This document shows, piece after piece, positions 8,148 to 10,029 of a stretch of 10,029 nt of DNA. The notes below the pieces were generated by a model that saw only the letters and a list, made by a program, of their open reading frames with translations, searched no databases and was not told the DNA's origin. Source of the DNA: Euperipatoides rowelli (Eukaryota; Onychophora; Udeonychophora; Euonychophora; Peripatopsidae); assembly GCA_003024985.2 (NCBI GenBank), contig PXIH01S0000359.1; one strand, 5' to 3'. The translations under genes were made by a program, and so were the position numbers. Numbering within the stretch: position 1 is the stretch's first letter; each line of letters opens with the position of its first letter.

Positions 8148-8159
8148 GCCCTCTGCTGG
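8148..8159 (-). promoter_or_regulatory. CTCF-like core motif
   Basis: The - strand reads CCAGCAGAGGGC, which fits every position of the published CTCF core CCASYAGRKGGC, and the next two bases (A, G) also fit. This assumes an animal genome with CTCF. A single motif match does not show binding. Confidence 0.35.
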
Positions 8160-8260
8160 TGACATCTCTGTTTTATAGACAACAAAACAAATTATTGAAC
8201 AACTTGTAATTTGTAAAAAATTGATTTGGCTATTGGCTCTACTATAAATATTTGAAAATA

Positions 8261-8361
8261 GGCCTGCTGGCCGAGTGGTCAAAGTCAGATCGCTCGGCGC
8301 CAGAGGACCAAATCTGTCCCTGGTTCGAATTTTGGAAAAGCCACTGTCGGAAATTTTTTTT
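8261..8361 (+). repeat. tRNA-Ser/Leu-derived unit with pol III signals (probable SINE head)
   Basis: TGGCCGAGTGG (8268-8278) matches the tRNA A box as found in Ser and Leu tRNAs, and GGTTCGAATTT (8322-8332) is a slightly decayed B box. The 43-base gap between them fits a long-variable-arm tRNA. A run of eight T (8354-8361) could end a pol III transcript. The D and anticodon stems pair badly, and only part of the T stem and acceptor stem can be drawn, so this is not a working tRNA. A tRNA-derived SINE head or a tRNA pseudogene is most likely. I could not find a body, tail or flanking duplication to settle which; the 3' limit is set at the T run. Confidence 0.75.
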
Positions 8362-8903
8362 ACTCTCTTTTATGGCATTATTTTTCGTGGTTATAATAAT
8401 AATCTGTTAATGTCCAGATTTCTAGATGTATCTTTCCTCTTTTTGTGTGTCATAGTAAAAAATGTTATTAAAAAAATCTCACGCTTTATTCAATAATACA
8501 TCATCATCATCTAAGAAATATATTTTTATCCTTCTATAAAAAAAAGTGTACTTTTAAACTCATATGTTTTAATAAATTAAAATCATTTTATTCTCATTTA
8601 AATTTGTCTAAAAAAAATTGTTTATAGAGTCAGTGTTTACTCGTATATGTTTTTGTGAAATTTAATCATATTATCTTCTTTGTTGCCTTTTCACGTACTC
8701 ACTATTGAAGTTTCAACTTACAAAGTTATCTTGTTGTTTAAAATATTACTTACTAAATCTAATGCTTTCAATTTTGCTATTCTAATATTTTACATAGTTT
8801 TACAATAGATTTATTCCCAGTTATATACTCCACCTTAGGCTAAATGAAATAGAATAAATGATTTTAAAAATAAATTGAAATTAAAAACAAAAAATAAATG
8901 TTT

Positions 8904-8964
8904 ACTTTATCTACTCTAAGAAGCTGGTTATTTCCTTTTTACGTTTACTAAGAGTGGATAAAGT
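8904..8964. repeat. 17-bp imperfect inverted repeat
   Basis: The arm 8904-8920 (ACTTTATCTACTCTAAG) pairs with 8948-8964 at 15 of 17 positions around a 27-base loop. It could be a hairpin or a pair of short terminal inverted repeats. The inner segment is too short for a normal MITE, and no flanking duplication is visible. Confidence 0.6.
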
Positions 8965-9174
8965 TTAAAAAAAAAAACGTATTTTTTTAATCTCAAAAAC
9001 ATATATAATTACCATAATCAAAGATCTTAAAACTTTCTTCATTTGTATAATAGTTGGTAAACTCGATATTCAAACAGATTTTTTGATTGTGGCTGCCGGC
9101 TGGTATTATTTTTCAATTTAGGATATTATAAATCCCATATTTTTTTGTAAATATAATATAAATAATTTTTTTTT

Positions 9175-9190
9175 GTGTGTGTGCGTGTGT
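9175..9190. repeat. GT microsatellite
   Basis: Sixteen bases of alternating G and T with one C interruption follow a T run. This is a simple repeat of a type common in animal genomes. Confidence 0.85.
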
Positions 9191-10029
9191 TATTTAAAGT
9201 GATTGTTAAAGAAGATATTGACTGAATAATATAATATGTTTAAAAATAGATCAACAAAGACATGAAGAAAAACTATTGAAAATTTAGAAAAAGTAATCTA
9301 GATTAAACATAAGATCTTAATGAATAAAATTCAGCATTATTTGAATATTAGGTTATAGATGATTTGATTATAACTAATAAGGATAAAATTAAAACGAAAT
9401 ACAGTATTTGATGATGGTATATGTAAATTCTCCAATCACACTTAATTCGCTCTAGAATCTTGTTAAGGCCGTCTGAGCTTGGGCTAAAAATTTTCTGTGT
9501 CCTGCCAATCATGCATTAATTATTTTCTTTTTAAATTGCTTCATAAATCTAGCTTTTCAATGCTATCTCAAATTAGTTGCTTGGGTTTCTAGAAACGCTT
9601 GACCATTCTTTTTTTTTCCACTATTCTTCATTTATGGAGTCTGTGAGTATGAGGTACTATGGTTTAGTACATTTAGATATCATTCCCAAACAATTATAAC
9701 ATTTTTGTGACTTATTGGAGCTTAGAGGATTTCTGGACTTTTCCTGTGATATTATTCATATTTTTGCAATTGTAGAGAATACGCCTTATGTGTAGGAAAA
9801 TATGGTACTGATTTCTAATTTATATTTTTTCACATGAAATGGATCAATATAACAAATACATTCAGCTAATCCCACTGTGTAATCCTTAGAATTCAAAGAT
9901 CGTTTTTTATCTCAGCTCTGCAAGCCTCATGAATCCTTGTAATGCTGGCGTTTTCAATGCCTATATTTTATGTCTTGTTTACTTTTATTATATTATAAGT
10001 TATTTATTTTTAAGGCTACTTCCATTGTG

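Larger units (their letters stand above)
6890..8260. other. AT-rich non-coding DNA with several small structures
   Basis: No coding frame of note is visible. The region contains a 13-base direct repeat (GGAATGAAACAAT at 7211-7223 and 7282-7294), an ATATGTGTA hairpin (7468-7492), a G14 run, a nested hairpin (7676-7712), a strong palindrome (7885-7945) and a CTCF-like motif at 8148-8159. These are listed separately where worthwhile. Otherwise I see nothing recognisable. Confidence 0.7.
8362..10029. other. AT-rich non-coding DNA, no gene seen
   Basis: Apart from the inverted repeat at 8904-8964 and the GT tract at 9175-9190, I see only AT-rich sequence with short A and T runs. Slightly less AT-rich patches near 9465-9510 and 9915-9965 gave no recognisable protein or repeat. 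Confidence 0.65.

Noticed and set aside
8261-8343. Functional tRNA gene
   Set aside because: The D stem and anticodon stem do not pair, the acceptor arms match only in part, and no clear anticodon loop can be set.
8275-8496. 73-codon open frame over the tRNA-like unit as a protein gene
   Set aside because: It starts at a non-ATG codon inside the A-box region and its first part simply translates the tRNA-derived sequence.
1-10029. Bacterial or phage system, CRISPR array or defence island
   Set aside because: There are no regularly spaced repeats, no operon structure and no ribosome-binding sites, and the only proteins are LINE relics.

Overview
The window is AT-rich eukaryotic, probably animal, DNA. 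It has no bacterial features: no ribosome-binding sites, no operon-like packing and no long intact reading frames. Most of it is non-coding, with homopolymer runs and small hairpins. The one large object is a decayed, structurally complete LINE (non-LTR retrotransposon) on the + strand at about 1992-6875. I cannot name the species. An APE-type LINE, a tRNA-derived SINE-like unit and CTCF-like motifs fit a metazoan, but none of them is decisive.

Layout: 1-1975 is AT-rich non-coding DNA with a T15 run and a 15-bp tandem duplication. At 1976-1991 is the left copy of a perfect 16-bp target-site duplication (TSD). The LINE then reads: a 5' leader (about 1992-2309); a broken ORF1 (2310-3400) with two zinc-knuckle-like motifs; a short spacer; and a broken ORF2 (3583 to about 6711) with an apurinic-like endonuclease, a reverse transcriptase and a C-terminal C-x2-C...H remnant. 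It ends with a 3' tail holding AATAAA, a 5-bp hairpin and A10. The right TSD copy is at 6874-6889. The order ORF1 (zinc knuckles) - EN - RT - C-terminal Cys/His motif fits the L1/Tx1-like group of APE LINEs; the clade is an inference.

Both ORFs are dead. ORF1 has at least three in-frame stops and three or more frame changes. ORF2 has about nine stops and about nine frame changes, and the RT YxDD box reads F-M-N-D, so one catalytic Asp is lost. The endonuclease still shows recognisable catalytic positions (SIN, QE, T-D-L-N, S-D-H). In an active relative, ORF1 protein would bind the transcript, EN would nick the target and RT would copy the RNA from the nick. The TSD and A-tail here record one such event.

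Downstream, 6890-8260 is non-coding, with a G14 run, a nested hairpin (7676-7712), a 26/27-bp palindrome (7885-7945) and a CTCF-like motif. At 8261-8361 is a tRNA-Ser/Leu-like unit with A and B boxes and a T8 terminator, most likely a SINE or tRNA relic. From 8362 to the end is AT-rich non-coding DNA with one inverted repeat and a GT tract. I found no convincing host gene, CRISPR array or new defence-like system. The most interesting points are the complete LINE boundaries, its perfect TSD against a ruined coding region, its 3' hairpin, and the unexplained palindrome.
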